From Marsupella aquatica (lineage: Eukaryota; Marchantiophyta): DNA of 64,000 nucleotides. Below, piece by piece: positions 50,298 to 62,182 of the stretch. A program made the position numbers and the translations under genes. The stretch's first letter is position 1. Each line of letters starts with the position of its first letter. The DNA is taken from positions 21,204,001 to 21,268,000 of the forward strand of contig OZ316895.1 of NCBI GenBank assembly GCA_973895155.1, written 5' to 3'. The notes under the pieces were generated by a model that ran no database searches, was not told the DNA's origin, and saw only the letters and a list, made by a program, of their open reading frames with translations.

Positions 50298-53040
50298 CAA
50301 AGATGACCATTCCGTCGCTATCCTTTCAATCCCTGTGCGCTGCATAAAAGATGTTGTTTGGTTAAAGATGTTCATAAATAGATTGTGGTCCAAAAGATAT
50401 TGTTAAATAATAATTATAAAATTGTTAAAATATATTATTTCACAAAATATTAGGATTTTTTTTTAATTTTAAAGGGAAAATCTGTGAAACCCCACAAAAA
50501 GAGAAGAGTCGGCCACAATAGTCCCAACAATAGTTGAACCCAAGACCTATTAGTCTCTATTCAAGTGAGTTACCACAAAGTCATGTCCCTCTAGCCTACA
50601 AAAACTCTCGGGGGGGTCACTATATGAAGGGTCATAGATCACGTGCGACGGTTTGGGTCATTTATGACCCCCCAAAGTCACTTTCTAGAAAGTTGTACGG
50701 TACCAATCATGTGATGACATGTATGCATTTTGTAATTAAATAACCCTATATTTCCATAGAAGACTTAATAAGTCTTCCGCCAAACCCATTTAAATGGCCC
50801 TATACTTCGTCGCACATGATATGCCATTTCCATGGAAGTGACCCCCCCCCCCCCGCAAAAACTTTAATTTGTTGAGTGAAAGATATCATTGTACAAAATA
50901 CTTGACAAAATAGTGGCTCGGTAGCCACAAAAGTTTCATTTTCTTTTTATCTTTTTTCTCCTTGCACAAAAAAAATCTTAAATAAATGATGTCATTGCAC
51001 AAAAGACTAGCTATGACAACCACAAAAGTATAACAAAATGAGAGGTGGTTTTTTTCCTTTTTTTCCTTTTTTTCTCTTAGTTCCTTTTAAACCTTAACCT
51101 CCCCTTTTTCCCCATTGCCCTATTTTGGTCTCTTTTTCTCATTCACCATCACTCCACTTGCTCGCCGCCCCTCCCATGCGAGACTGGAGCCTTTCGAGGG
51201 GCTGCCCTACATTGCAAGTGTGCCCCTCGCCCGACACCTTGCCATCAACGCTCGTGCCATGTGCTTCACTATGTCTTTGGGCCATATTATTTTTGTTTTT
51301 TGGCATTGAAAATGACAGTGCAAATGATTGTAAAAATCATCACAAATATTAGAGAACAATTTTTTATTGATCTAGTGACTAAAATATATTAGCAATTAAA
51401 CTCCTATACCAATATTATACAAACTTATGTTACACACAATATTGAATATGTATAATAGTTACTTGCATGTGAGTATGTACAATAGTTACTTGCATAGATC
51501 ATGGAGGGAGTATCCTCCTTGATGGTTGTGCATTGATCATAGTGCATTGTGTTAAAGTCTCTCACTTTTTTGGGGGTTATTTTTTGCTTGTCTTGGACAA
51601 TGGTGCAACTTTTTGTGAGTCACACTAAACTCAATTCACACTTTGGCTTTATTAGTTACCTTTGACATTTTTTAATTTTTGTGCCCTGCAAATTTGAATG
51701 AGGACCACTAGTCTACAAAGTGGCGCAATTGTGTATTATAAGAGTTAATAGTTGCCTGTAGAGCATTTAAAAAACCATGTAGTAGTTGGGCTTCCCAGTG
51801 TGGTTTCAAGCTCCCTTAAACTTGCAAGACAATCCTTCTAGTGTAGCGTGAAAGCTGACAAGACCAGCCCAAACAATTTAATTTGGATGTGAGTACTTAT
51901 CTTTCTCTTTAGCGTTGTCATGTCCTCTACTCAATCCTTGCAATCACTCCTTACAAAACCACTAACACTATTAGGGAATACTAGGAAAGCCTCTATACAA
52001 CTATTGTGTTCCAAGAAATTACTTTGGTCAGTTAGAATTGTTGTCATCCCAGTCAATTTTTTCCTTTTGTGGCTTACGTCCTGTTGCCAGAGGAAGAACG
52101 TGTGCTCTTTGCCCATATGCCCAAAGACAATCAAGAATTCATATTCAATAAGGCGGTGCCAAATCCTCTCCATCAAATCTCGCATCAAATTGACTAACAA
52201 TGATGGACAACAAACCCGGTACATGACGAAACTCCTAGTTTCCACTTCTTGAACTCGTTATGGTTGACCATGTCTCCATGACAATACATGCAATAACATA
52301 AGCACTATAACATGTGATCCCGCCAAGTCTGGCAAATTGTCTGTTTACCAAAACTGACAAAGAGGCATTTTCCCCCATTCACCAAAACTCTTTGAACATC
52401 AATTCTTCATAAGGGCCCCTGTGGGCCTTATTTTGTGAATGGTACAAGAAAATGTGTGTCAATTGGACAATGATCTGGGAGCCAAAGGGTCACGCTGCAA
52501 GTCAAAATGTTTCTTGAATGAACCCTTTAGTGGGGTGGAGTTGAAATAGGGATAGTTTCCTGGATCTTGATTCTCCTTGTCAGTAGCTTGAATATCAGGA
52601 CAAGTAAGAAATGACTAGAATCTTGTCCCTTTAAAAAGTACTCTTCACACTCAAAGGTAGTCTTAAAGCGATTGGGCACATCATAAATCTTTGAAAAAGA
52701 TTATGTCAGACACTGGTAGCCAGGATGGAATGAAGGACCATCCTGAACATTTCAGACCTGCAAGACAGCTCTAAAGCACTCATTCTTCACCTTGGGCCCT
52801 TTCCACTTATCGAAAGGAGTGTAAAGCCAACTTGACCTTGTGGAGAGCTTGGGCCCATACGATTCTAAGCCTTGATGAGCTTAAAATATATAGAACACTA
52901 CAAAATAATAAAAAGAGCCATACCAAAAAAACCAACTGGCCAGAATCCAAATCCAATAAAGGGGGGGAACTGCAAAAGAAAAACCAAACGGTCAGAAACT
53001 AAACCCAATTAAAGTGGAAAACAAAGGAAAAACAGTACCA
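50298..53040. other. AT-rich intergenic DNA, probable decayed repeats
   Basis: A 27-bp duplication (AATAGTTACTTGCAT at 51454 and 51481) and opposing ORFs at 51920-52252 (plus) and 51931-52245 (minus, 104 codons) are the only notable items. The minus ORF is protein-like (RDLMERIWHRLIEYEFL) but matches nothing I recognise. Confidence 0.4.
50842..50854. repeat. C13 homopolymer
   Basis: Thirteen consecutive C residues, an assembly- and slippage-prone site. Confidence 0.95.
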
Positions 53041-53043
53041 CAA

Positions 53044-53199
53044 AGAGATATACTTGATGGACTCCAAAAATAAAAATGTGATGATGGACCCTATAAGTGA
53101 TCCAGATAGTTCATGATTGGACCTTAAATCAAGGTACCTAAGACCATCCATCCATCAAGTATATCTCGAGAGGGGGGTAGATCCATCAAGTATATCTCT
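53044..53199. repeat. Inverted repeat with one left and two right arms
   Basis: AGAGATATACTTGATGGA at 53044-53061 is perfectly complementary to TCCATCAAGTATATCTCT at 53182-53199, and 17 bases of it to 53151-53167. Related (A/T)TACTTGATG elements recur near 53275 and 53340. Confidence 0.85.
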
Positions 53200-53550
53200 C
53201 TAGAAACATATTTGATGGGCCCCCAAAAGAAATTTGAGAGACATACATGATGGACCCCCAGAATGCAAAAGTATTACTTGATGAACTCATGAATGATCCA
53301 GACTGTTAATCCCTCCCCCAAAACTTGATTCATTTGAACATACTTGATGGAGCCATGAGTCATACGGGCCATTAATCTCTTGAATTTATCTATCTTACTA
53401 TAAACGCACCCACTGAAACCTACTCTTAAGGGCCTAGGTCTAATGTGAAACCTCTAGACAATAACATCTCCCAATATATATAATGAGATTCAATAAGGTC
53501 AAAATTTTAAATGAGGATGAATAAAAATGACATTGACTCTAAATAAAGAT

Positions 53551-53656
53551 TGTGAAATGAATGAGGACTAAAAACACAGATGGGGCAAAGACTAACCAAA
53601 AGCTGTGAAATGAATGTGGACAAAAAACAAACATGGGGCAAAAGACTAACCAAAAT
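53551..53656. repeat. 53-bp tandem duplication
   Basis: TGTGAAATGAATG begins at 53551 and 53604; both copies end in GGGGCAAAAGACTAACCAAAA-like sequence. Confidence 0.85.
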
Positions 53657-54574
53657 AGCATATAAAGTTTATTGTGCAATATTTTTCTTATATCTATTTA
53701 CAGTCAAGGAACTGGTCATGGGGCTAGTGTACCCAAAAGCTCATGGGGTCAATTAAGTAAGACATTTAAATTTAGGGTCTATCATGTATATCAGTCTCTC
53801 AAAGAAATTCCATTTTCCCAAATCCCAACGTATCGTGTGACAAAGAGAAGATTCTCGTCTGTCGCTCGATGTCTTCGATGATCGTTTCACGTCACTCCCA
53901 GAAACACGAAGGATTTGTTGTCATTCGGTTCCAAATCTGTCTGCCAGCATCTCAAATCCCGAATCCTCTCTCAGCCCCGTGGGCCCACTCTGGTCGCCGA
54001 CAGGGAGCTCCAAAACTCCATAGCCACCCCGTCGTCATCTGGACTGAATTCGGGACTCTGAAGACGGAGTTGGTGGAAGCTGCGAAATTGTTCCAAGCTC
54101 CTTTTCAAGCTTTTCTAAACGCCTTTCAGCTGTTGTGATCGGGAAATCTGGACATCATGATGAGTACATTGACTGCTGCGTTTGCGAACAAAGTCGCTCT
54201 GATAAATGTAGTGTGCGTGTCTGGCAATGATGCGTTTCTGGTGGTGCCCTCTTTCGTCCGTCAGTTGGTCGCACTGACGGCTGCGATCGCTTCAATTTCC
54301 ATGATTAGCGGTTCTTCGAGTGGGGCCATGTGCGGGAATTTGGCAGTTTAGGAGTTTGAGGTAGGTGTTGGAGAGCGAGGAACATGGCACGATGTGCTTT
54401 AGGAGTTTTCCGTCGAGTGGACACTGACAATGTGATGTACAGAACTGTACAGCCGGACATTCTTGGTAGGTCTGGCGGTCGAATACTGTAGGTTAGGGTA
54501 GGTTAGGGGGGCTAGAGGAGTGTAGAGGAGAAGAGGTGTGTTGGGAACTGAAGAGGAGGACTGGAGGAGGTCTG
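53657..54574 (+). promoter_or_regulatory. Probable promoter / 5' UTR of the hyccin gene
   Basis: GC content rises from about 53860 towards the hyccin start. A repeat (GTAGGTTAGGGTAGGTTAGG, 54488-54507) resembles a variant telo-box. A 63-codon-plus open stretch at 54157-54351 shows no family signal. The transcription start could not be fixed. Confidence 0.3.
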
Positions 54575-57500
54575 ATGGTGTCCGGGAATGGGGACAATCC
54601 ATCCTCGAGCAGCAGTGAGTGTGGGCGAAAGGAGCAGGCGGACAGGATGCCTGGTCTGGTGGGACATCAGCACCCATCACCAGCGCAGGGAGGAGGAGGA
54701 GGTGGTGGAGGAGGAGGGATGGAGCTGCAAAAACAGCGGCAGCAGCAGCAGGCGAGTCGAATTGACGCTATCCTGCAACTGGTAGGAGGTCCGTCCGAGA
54801 CTTCCACCGCTCTTCAGGTCAAGAACCTTCTTTCTCGTGTTGGTTCCTTCCCACGTTTACGTACTGACGACGCTGTAATTGCGCTCACGTCTGTTTTGCA
54901 CGTCACTGAGGATTCGGATGTTCACTGTAAGCCTTCGAGGGACTTCTTGAGGGCGTATTTCGTCAATCTTGGAGCTGTAATCTGAACGTGGAGTTAGAAT
55001 ATATCCGTTGCCCTAATCGGGGATCTGTCGACTCTGAAATGTCAGTCAATGTATTGATCCATTGATGACATTCCCGCATGACCTCGAGGATTCTTCTGAA
55101 GATCTGCGAGTTATGCTGCGTAAAACTTACTCCTGTCACCTTCAAATGTCGAGTTTGGTATTGGAGCAGAATTGGACGAGCTATCAAAGTTGATTAACCC
55201 GATTTATCCTCCAGGGTAGTGACATCCTAACAAAATTTCCAAGACTATAATGTGACGGGTACAAATTAGGTGCTGGGCTCGAGGTTTACCTCTCAATCTG
55301 TTTTAGTCCAGGCTGTGTGATCGTCAGGGCTCGTGAAGTTCAAGCACAACGGAAGTTGCTTTGTGTCCTCGTAGGGACATTGGCGGTTTCAATGTGTCCG
55401 AGGATTCTAAATGTGCAATTACTAAGGTTTTACGTCATGAAGACTGAAGTGCTCCGGCCCCTGATATGCGGTGAACTTAGGTTGGGGACAGTCCTATCAG
55501 AATAGCTTTGGCACTCAAGAGGTCACGTGGACAGCGGCAGTATATTTGCTACCGTTCTGAAGAGGCCGTTTTGTATGAATGTTGCAGGACTCCCAGAGGC
55601 CGGCTAAAGATTTTCTCGATAATGACGAGACTGCAGATGTTATTATTTCTAAAATTACGGACCCTCAATCGGGGAAGGTATTGACTTTCTTCTCTTCCTC
55701 TCTGCCAAACTTTCTCATCGTCATTTTGAGAAATATACTGGCAAGGTTTTTGATTCTTCGTGGGTTTCATAGTGCAGTGATTACTGAGGTTTGTCTCTGA
55801 TGACCAGGGGCTGATGTTCAATGTATTCATGTAACGCAGGGGATTGATCAATTATGCCAGTGGTTCTATGAGTCATATCAAACCAAAGATCCTGATCTTC
55901 AAGCTGTGGTGCTGCGATATATTCCCACTTTGTGTGGAATCTACTTTTCTCGTTCGTCTATCGACATGGTCGAACCACTGGCAGGTTAGTTCTTCTAGCA
56001 CGTGCACTTCCGACGATTAAGTACTTTCAATAAATTCGCTGTTACTAAGGAGAACTTAAATGAAGAATACGTGACGTCTTGAAGGTCTAAATTTTAAGTG
56101 ATTTTCCGTCGTTGTCAAATGATTTCAGCTTGAAGAATTACATTGAGTTTGTCGGCATTGGTAGCAGCACTCTGATCAAACTAGTTTTTATCTGCATTGG
56201 AACTACCTTAAGTTTATTGGCACGGTTTTGAGTACAAAAGACACTTGAACATGTGTGATGTGGGCACTCACGCTCTGCTAATTTCTATTCACTCTTCTCA
56301 CTTCTCTTTACCTCACGGGGGAACTTACTTCTTTGTCCGACGAAGTTCATATTTGGGGAAATGAAACTGATCATGTTGTCTGTGTTTCAGGTTTTGAGGC
56401 GGTTCTATTAGCACTCTACACTGAGGAGGCTAGGGCTCGCGGGGGTAAGCCCCTTCTGATCAACCTTCCAAATCTCTCTCAACCAAGTCTATACCACACC
56501 CCACCTGAAGTGCCCCGTACTTCAGCAGCATCAAAGGTGTGTTGTGATTCTTTGATTTGAAAGTCATGAAGCATGGAGGATTTGACTCCACAGTTTACCC
56601 ACTCATCTTAGAAAACTGTGTCTAGTCATCGATAAGGGACTAAGTTATCGCAATTCAGGCAAAACAATTATGTAAGACTGCATGGTCTTAATCTACCCTT
56701 CCAAGTCAAAATGGAGCTTCTGTTGGTAGTTCTTGAGCAAGATCATCCAATAGCGTCCTGTCTCGCTCTAAACAGTGTCAATGAATATTTTCTTGTGTGT
56801 GATAGCAAGATCCGTTTACAGAGCTGTTAAATCCTCCTCTGGAACCACAACCAGCTGTTAAGAGCACAAAGCGGGCTGCAATTGTGGGAATAGCTCTAGA
56901 ACTCTTTTGGAGGCGGATAGCAGTGATGCCTCTTAAATCGAAGTTCGAGTTTTGCCAGTATGTGCAGAGGTAATTTGTTTTTCTCGAAGATCTACTACTC
57001 TTCTGGAACATCAGTATTGAAAAAATAGTCTTTCCTCAAAAAAGTAGGTTCTGGGTGGAACTTCTGGCCCCGTTCCTTACTTCCTTCTTCTTACACTTTT
57101 TTAATATCTGAAAGCCTACCTCTGTACTTGTCCTGTTCTATCTGTTATCTTTACTGATGGATGTCGATGTGTCAGCTTTTTAAGGTCCAGAAGTGACCAA
57201 GATTTGAGGTGGTATCGCTTACAGCTTGAAGTTGGAAGAGGATGGTCCCTGATGTCTACTGCTGCACTATAATTATTCAGTATTTCAAATTTTGTGTGCA
57301 GGTGGGCTGTTTTGGGATGTTCGTGGGCCCCACAGGTTGATGATATTGCGAGGCTTGCACTCCTGCCTTTTAAACCTGTGTCACCTACAGCAACAGCTGA
57401 GAAAATTCCGGAGTTGGGGCATGCCATGGCAACCGGCGAGTCTCTCGCAGTTAGTCAGGCTGTATTTGAGCAGCCGCCTCACCAACGAACAGTTGAGCCT

Positions 57501-58101
57501 ACAAAGGCAGCTCTCATTGACCGAACTACATCTGGTTTGTAACATTTTAATTGGCTGTTGGTGCTTTCTGTCAATTCATTTAAGTCTGATGGTGGGGAGC
57601 ACAAGGATGTATCTATGAGGTTTTCTGCTCAACCATTCGATTCTATTGTGATTTTTCATGTTGCCATGCGACTCATAAGCTATTGTAGCCTATCAGTGAG
57701 TTGTCAGTAGAAGGTTGCGCCGATTTCTTTATTAGGAATTACAATGTAATGGTGGGTTTTGTGGCTGTTGTATGGCAGAGTTCACATCATCTGTCGGTTC
57801 AGTGTCATTCAATTCAGCAACTAGCAGCGTCGAACCACTAGCGGATGAACCTGAAGAATTCGGTGCCAAATTGCCTCTCCCTCTTGATCTTCTGCGGCCA
57901 ATTTTCAAAGTTCTTGGACATTGCCTCATGGTTTCGACAAGTACGGCAGACGTGAAGGAAGCAGCGTTGGGCGCGGCACGCGCGCTCTATGTTCGAGCTT
58001 CCGAAGACCTTGTTCCTGAAGCAATCTTGGCTTCTCGAAGTCTTGTTAGACTAGGTGTTGCTTCACAGGCTGTGCCCCAAGGTGCAAACGGAAGTACCTG
58101 A
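54575..58101 (+). CDS. HYC: Hyccin (FAM126-like) PI4-kinase complex subunit (7 exons, about 500 aa)
   Basis: Hyccin is a scaffold subunit which, with EFR3-like and TTC7/NPG proteins, holds PI4-kinase alpha at the plasma membrane to make PI4P. Exons are 54575-54976, 55588-55677, 55840-55984, 56391-56536, 56806-56969, 57302-57534 and 57779-58101. The hyccin core is visible as LCQWFYESYQTKDPDLQ, VVLRYIPTLCGIYFSR, GFEAVLLALYTEEARARGG, KSTKRAAIVGIALELFWRR and DVKEAALGAARALYVRAS. The first ATG in frame is 54575. The N terminus is low complexity (Ser run, ten glycines, Gln run) before the helical core begins at SRIDAILQLVGG. The exon 1 donor is uncertain: GTAAGC at 54927 is a better site but breaks frame with exon 2, while GTAATC at 54977 keeps it; a missed small exon is also possible. 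The protein ends QGANGST. Confidence 0.9.
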
Positions 58102-58210
58102 GCACGTTGATTGCAGTTTGATGAACATGATCATAAAAGGAGAGTCCAAGATACCTGAGCCTCCTTGAGTGCAGTTTGATCAGTACATCAGAAAAAGGAG
58201 AATCCAAGAT
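58095..58210. repeat. 57-bp tandem duplication spanning the hyccin stop codon
   Basis: TACCTGAGC begins at 58095 and 58152. Both copies contain TGCAGTTTGAT and end AGGAGA(G/A)TCCAAGAT. The TGA of the first copy is the hyccin stop. Confidence 0.85.
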
Positions 58211-58902
58211 ATGGAAATTAGGGTTCAGACCTGCTCAATTGCTGCGTTGGAGAGGGATCCTCTGCAGAGGACTACGCGTTTACAAATTGGAAGTATGTCA
58301 GCAAGGGCGGGTTGGGATCTACTGCATTACTTGCCGGTACAATGTAGCTCCTTGATGATAACCAGGACGTGTCCTGTGACTTGCTAGAGTCTTGCCAGAG
58401 GATACGAAGTATGCTTGCAATCTTCAAATTCAGCTGTAACACCTTGGGAGATTGGTGACTGTGAAGGGCATTCATATCAGAAATTGTGATGCCAACGGAG
58501 ACTAGATTTCAACAGCTATTTTTTGTTGACGGTTTCGCCGTTAACAGCTCCCATGAGCAACACCATTGTAGGAGATGCAGCACAGATTGTTTGAGTTGTG
58601 AACGGTTCGTCGTGCGTCATCCAAAACTATGCTGACAACTGCAGCAAACTTTTCACTGTGAACTAGGGACCTCTTGTTGTGGGCGATGCACCGGCTAGAC
58701 CTGACCTTAACAAACCTGTAGAACATAGGTATGTATTCTTGTAACCATATTATTCTGGGAGCGAAGGTTCGATTTTACCCGCTTCCTTTGTGTTGCATAG
58801 CTTCATTTAATCTGAAGGTCTGATGCGAGCAATAAGCTGACGTCAAGGTGATCACGTCCAATGACTTGCCGTGCATCATTGGTGGTATGCGATGATGGAA
58901 TG

Positions 58903-59213
58903 TGACGCAGTGAATGTTACCCCATCATGGCTGTTTTGCCTCGTGTATACTTATTGCTGCATCGTGCAGGTGGTAGTTCGAGGTGTTTACTTCCGTTCCA
59001 TAGTTATGGAAACAAACCGTGCTTTCTATCACCATAAATGCTAACTATCAAAGATTACAAAATACTCACGAAACCTAGGACGCCTTGAAATGTTTTCAAA
59101 CACACTGTTCCATGTGCTCAAGAATGAAATTCCATCGAGTCTCTTTAAATGAAGACTTCGGTTGTTCATTTTTCAAGACTCAAGTCACAAATGTAACCCT
59201 GCTTTCATTTCCA
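58903..59213. repeat. Copy 1 of a repeat flanking the reductase copies
   Basis: 58903-59082 closely matches 61910-62079 in the same orientation (TGACGCAGTGAAT, GGCTGTTTTGCCTCGTGTAT, CCGTTCCATAGTTATGGA). Weaker similarity continues to 59213 (GACTTCGGTTGTT, CTGCTTTCAT). Confidence 0.85.
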
Positions 59214-60413
59214 ATCACGAATCTACCTCTCGTTTATGACCCAAAGGAATTTAAAGCAGAGATTCCTTCCAATACAATGCACATTAGAGTCACCCCTGAG
59301 CACATACCCCAGCATGTAATTGCTCCGACGATGGACTAACACCCGTCATCTGCAAGCGGAGTAAAACCGTGTTGACCCTCTAGTTCCAAAGCGTCCCAAA
59401 ATCATCTCATTGAGGTATAAAAGTGAGCTTGATGAGTAAATTTACTCCGAAGAGACCCTCGATAGAAGAAACGAGAGCTGCGTGATCATAATTCATAGCG
59501 AAGGTGTCCCCCGTAGCATTAGTTTCCTCCACTACCATCAAATAAACTGGAAATTATTTTCCTCCAAGACATCCATACAGACACTGACCAAATTCTGCAT
59601 AATGTTTTGTGTTACTGACAATGGCAAAAATATGACTTCAAAATTGAAAGTGGGCCCAATGTGTCTGCTCATTCAAAGCTCGATGCTTATTTTTCCTGTG
59701 ATATGTTTAGCGCTGGTAGAAGGCCCAAACAGTTTGCATTTCATTTGTAACGTTCTGGTGGAATGCCCATAATGAAAGGAAAAGTCTTGTTCTTCCCACA
59801 CAAGAGTCTCTCTACCCAGCCCTCCACTTTGAACCAAAGCCCCTTCATTTTCTTCCGCAGGATTGGGCCATTCTACCAACGTTAAAAGCTCATTATGATC
59901 AGTAGGAATACCTAGGGGCGAGATTTCTAGAGAGTCAACAGATGCAAAATTGCAGCCAAGGAAAATGAATGTAACTGTGCCCATGAATTTTCATGGATAT
60001 CATAGTCATGAATAGACAGCGGACTCATTGAGTAGAATCTTCCTATTGCAACAAACATACTTTCCTCGGGGTTCCCAATAGGCTCAACCAATCTTTACTC
60101 GTCCCTGATTGGATCATAAACTTCTGAAGGACCTGCATCTGTAGCTTTGAAACTGCCATTTCGGCCCGTTAGGCAATGGGTAGAATAATTTGTAAAATTT
60201 TTGAGAAATCAAATATCTCGGTCTCGGAACACGATGACCAAATCTCAAAGCAACGATAGGGCTTAATTTACGTCAAGAATCCTTCTCGGGGTTGTACAGA
60301 CTAGATTTCGACACTGCACCGCCAAATATATAAATCTAGTCCCTTCAAAACATACACTTAGCCATCCAATGTGGCACGTCGGTCCCATTGCTCAATTACT
60401 TGCCCAAAATACT
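59214..60413. other. Intergenic, one unassigned ORF
   Basis: A minus-strand ATG-initiated ORF of 103 codons (59984-59673) is protein-like but of no recognised family. It is not the missing C-terminal part of the reductase fragment next to it. Confidence 0.4.
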
Positions 60414-60602
60414 TCAAGGTAAGAGTACTTCATGAGGAAAGACGAGGTTTGTTCCAGCAGCTGCTTTCGACTTGGCAGCATCCCGTGACCCCAAGATAAC
60501 AGAGAAACCAGCCGACGCCAGCCTATTCACCAAAGGCTTACCAATGTTCCCGGTGCCTGGGAGGACCGAGATCGTCAAACCCTTCAACTTCGCAGCGGCC
60601 AT
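60414..60602 (-). pseudogene. Truncated N-terminal copy of an NADP-binding reductase (F420-dependent NADP reductase-like)
   Basis: Starting at ATG 60602 the minus strand encodes a Rossmann beta-alpha-beta unit: ISVLPGTGNIGKPLVNRLAS then FSVILGSRDAAKSKAAAGTN. The GTGNIG glycine motif and GSRD (2'-phosphate contact, so NADP rather than NAD) are those of the F420-dependent NADP oxidoreductase superfamily. After AAGTN the frame runs ten more codons to a stop, with a possible donor (GAA|GTACTC). No following exon matching the family's middle or C-terminal part is found in the 1.2 kb downstream. It looks like a duplicate that lost its remaining exons. Expression as a 62-residue peptide cannot be excluded. 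Confidence 0.7.
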
Positions 60603-60708
60603 GATTGAAGAATTGAACTTTCGTTTACAGATGATAATCACAACTGAAGACTTGAAATGAACTTGGGACAATTCCGAGCTTTTAGTGAGCTTTGACACTC
60701 ATGCCGCA

Positions 60709-60716
60709 CTTTATAG
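60709..60716 (-). promoter_or_regulatory. TATA-box candidate for the reductase fragment
   Basis: CTATAAAG on the minus strand, 107 bp upstream of the ATG at 60602, leaves room for a leader of about 75 bp. The match is good, but such motifs are common by chance. Confidence 0.35.
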
Positions 60717-60817
60717 CGATGGGCAGACAGGACGGAAGCGCGTATGTCCCGCAAGCTGTCGGAGTATTGCGGTTGCCAATTTGGCAAAATTTCAATCCTT
60801 TCGTGTTCATTTTAGAC

Positions 60818-61270
60818 GGGCAAAAGGGAATACAATCATGCCCGAATGGTCAACAAATCTGGGCCAGTTAATTTTTAGCTCTAAAGAGGCAGATTTTGGT
60901 CTCAACAATGTTTTTTTAGCTGTGCAGGAGGAGTACATCTACATGACTTACAAGGAATTCACTAGGAAGGTGGCGAGCAAACAGTACACCTGCACTCAGA
61001 ATCCTCCTACCCGCCTCCCTTCTTGGGACGCGTGTGCTTGTTTGACAGGGCCAAGGGGATACAATCAGGCATCAATGGTCAACTAATCTCGCCTCTACTG
61101 GGGTGCATTTTCAGCTCTACAGTGGCAGAATTTGATCTGAGCTAAGAATTTCTTGAGGTGGTGCAGGAAAAGCACAATTACGTGTGGAGAAACTCACTCG
61201 GAAGGTGGCGAGCAAAGAATGCACCTGCCACTCAGAGTCGTGGTGCATGCATTTACCTTTTGGGTATGCA
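60818..61270. repeat. Diverged ~230-bp tandem duplication
   Basis: GGGCAAAAGGGAATACAATC at 60818 corresponds to GGGCCAAGGGGATACAATC at 61048; GAAGGTGGCGAGCAAA at 60966 to the same at 61201; and (AGT/GAAT)(A/G)CACCTGC follows in both. A 133-codon ORF overlies the first copy, but the second copy does not keep the frame. Confidence 0.75.
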
Positions 61271-61503
61271 TTGTTTATTCTGTAAGTTTTGTATGGAAGA
61301 AAGTTTCCCGGCGAGTAACCCTTTCTATTGCATGCTCCTATTCTCATAATTTGGCACCCCGACGTAAACAGCCGGATGACCATTTTCCAGACAAGATTCA
61401 CTTACGAGAACCGAGGACCGGACAGGGTTCTAGTCTGTAGCCCTGTTACTTGGATGGTCGAAAAAGCTGTTCGGCTGCCACCAGTCATCTTATTCTTCAC
61501 ATT

Positions 61504-61575
61504 CCAGAGTCAGCTTACTCTCACTTTCCAGAGTCAGCTTACTCTCACTTTCCAGAGTCAGCTTATTCTCACATT
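61504..61575. repeat. 24-bp tandem repeat, three copies
   Basis: CCAGAGTCAGCTTACTCTCA begins at 61504, 61528 and 61552; the third copy has one change. Confidence 0.95.
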
Positions 61576-61909
61576 CTCACAGCTTAGTTACCCTCGCGCA
61601 GCCGTTGATTATCCTATACGTACACAGCCTTTGGGACGCTGGGTGCATGCCTTTCGGCTATGAGTTGTTTATTCTCCATATTAGCGGGACCGAAACAGGG
61701 GGATAAGGAAGTCGCTCCAGAGTAAATAACGGTGAGGTCAAATTGTTGGTGAGTAAACGTATGGCTTGACATTAAATTGAGATGAAAGAAACTCTTTTTT
61801 TTGGTTGGAATGGGGAAAGCAGACCACAGACCCGCACCAAATGCACTGCATGATTCCTCAGAACATTAGTACATTGTCAGTGGCATGATGTGATTGGGTA
61901 TAAGGAAGG

Positions 61910-62182
61910 TGACGCAGTGAATATTACCCCATCGTGGCTGTTTTGCCTCGTGTATACTTATTGCTGAATCGTTCGGGTGGAGATTCGAGGTATTATCTCC
62001 CGTTCCATAGTTATGGATACAAACGGTGCTTTCATTCACCAGAACTGGTAATTATCAAAGATCACAAAATACTCACGAATTTTCACCCAGACTGTTTTAT
62101 GTTTTGAAGAATTTCCATTCATCTGTTTACATTAACAGTCTTCGGTTGTTTCAAATCACAATTGAAAATCTGCTTTCATGTG
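61910..62182. repeat. Copy 2 of the repeat flanking the reductase copies
   Basis: Same orientation as 58903-59213, about 3.0 kb away. It lies downstream (3') of the minus-strand reductase exons, as copy 1 lies downstream of the truncated fragment. Confidence 0.85.

Noticed and set aside
51931-52252. Opposing 104- and 110-codon ORFs
   Set aside because: Neither resembles a transposase, polymerase or other known family. Probably chance or a decayed element.
61504-61575. Protein repeat LTFQSQLTLTFQSQ from the 24-bp tandem repeat
   Set aside because: It is the translation of a minisatellite in a stretch without splice or start support.
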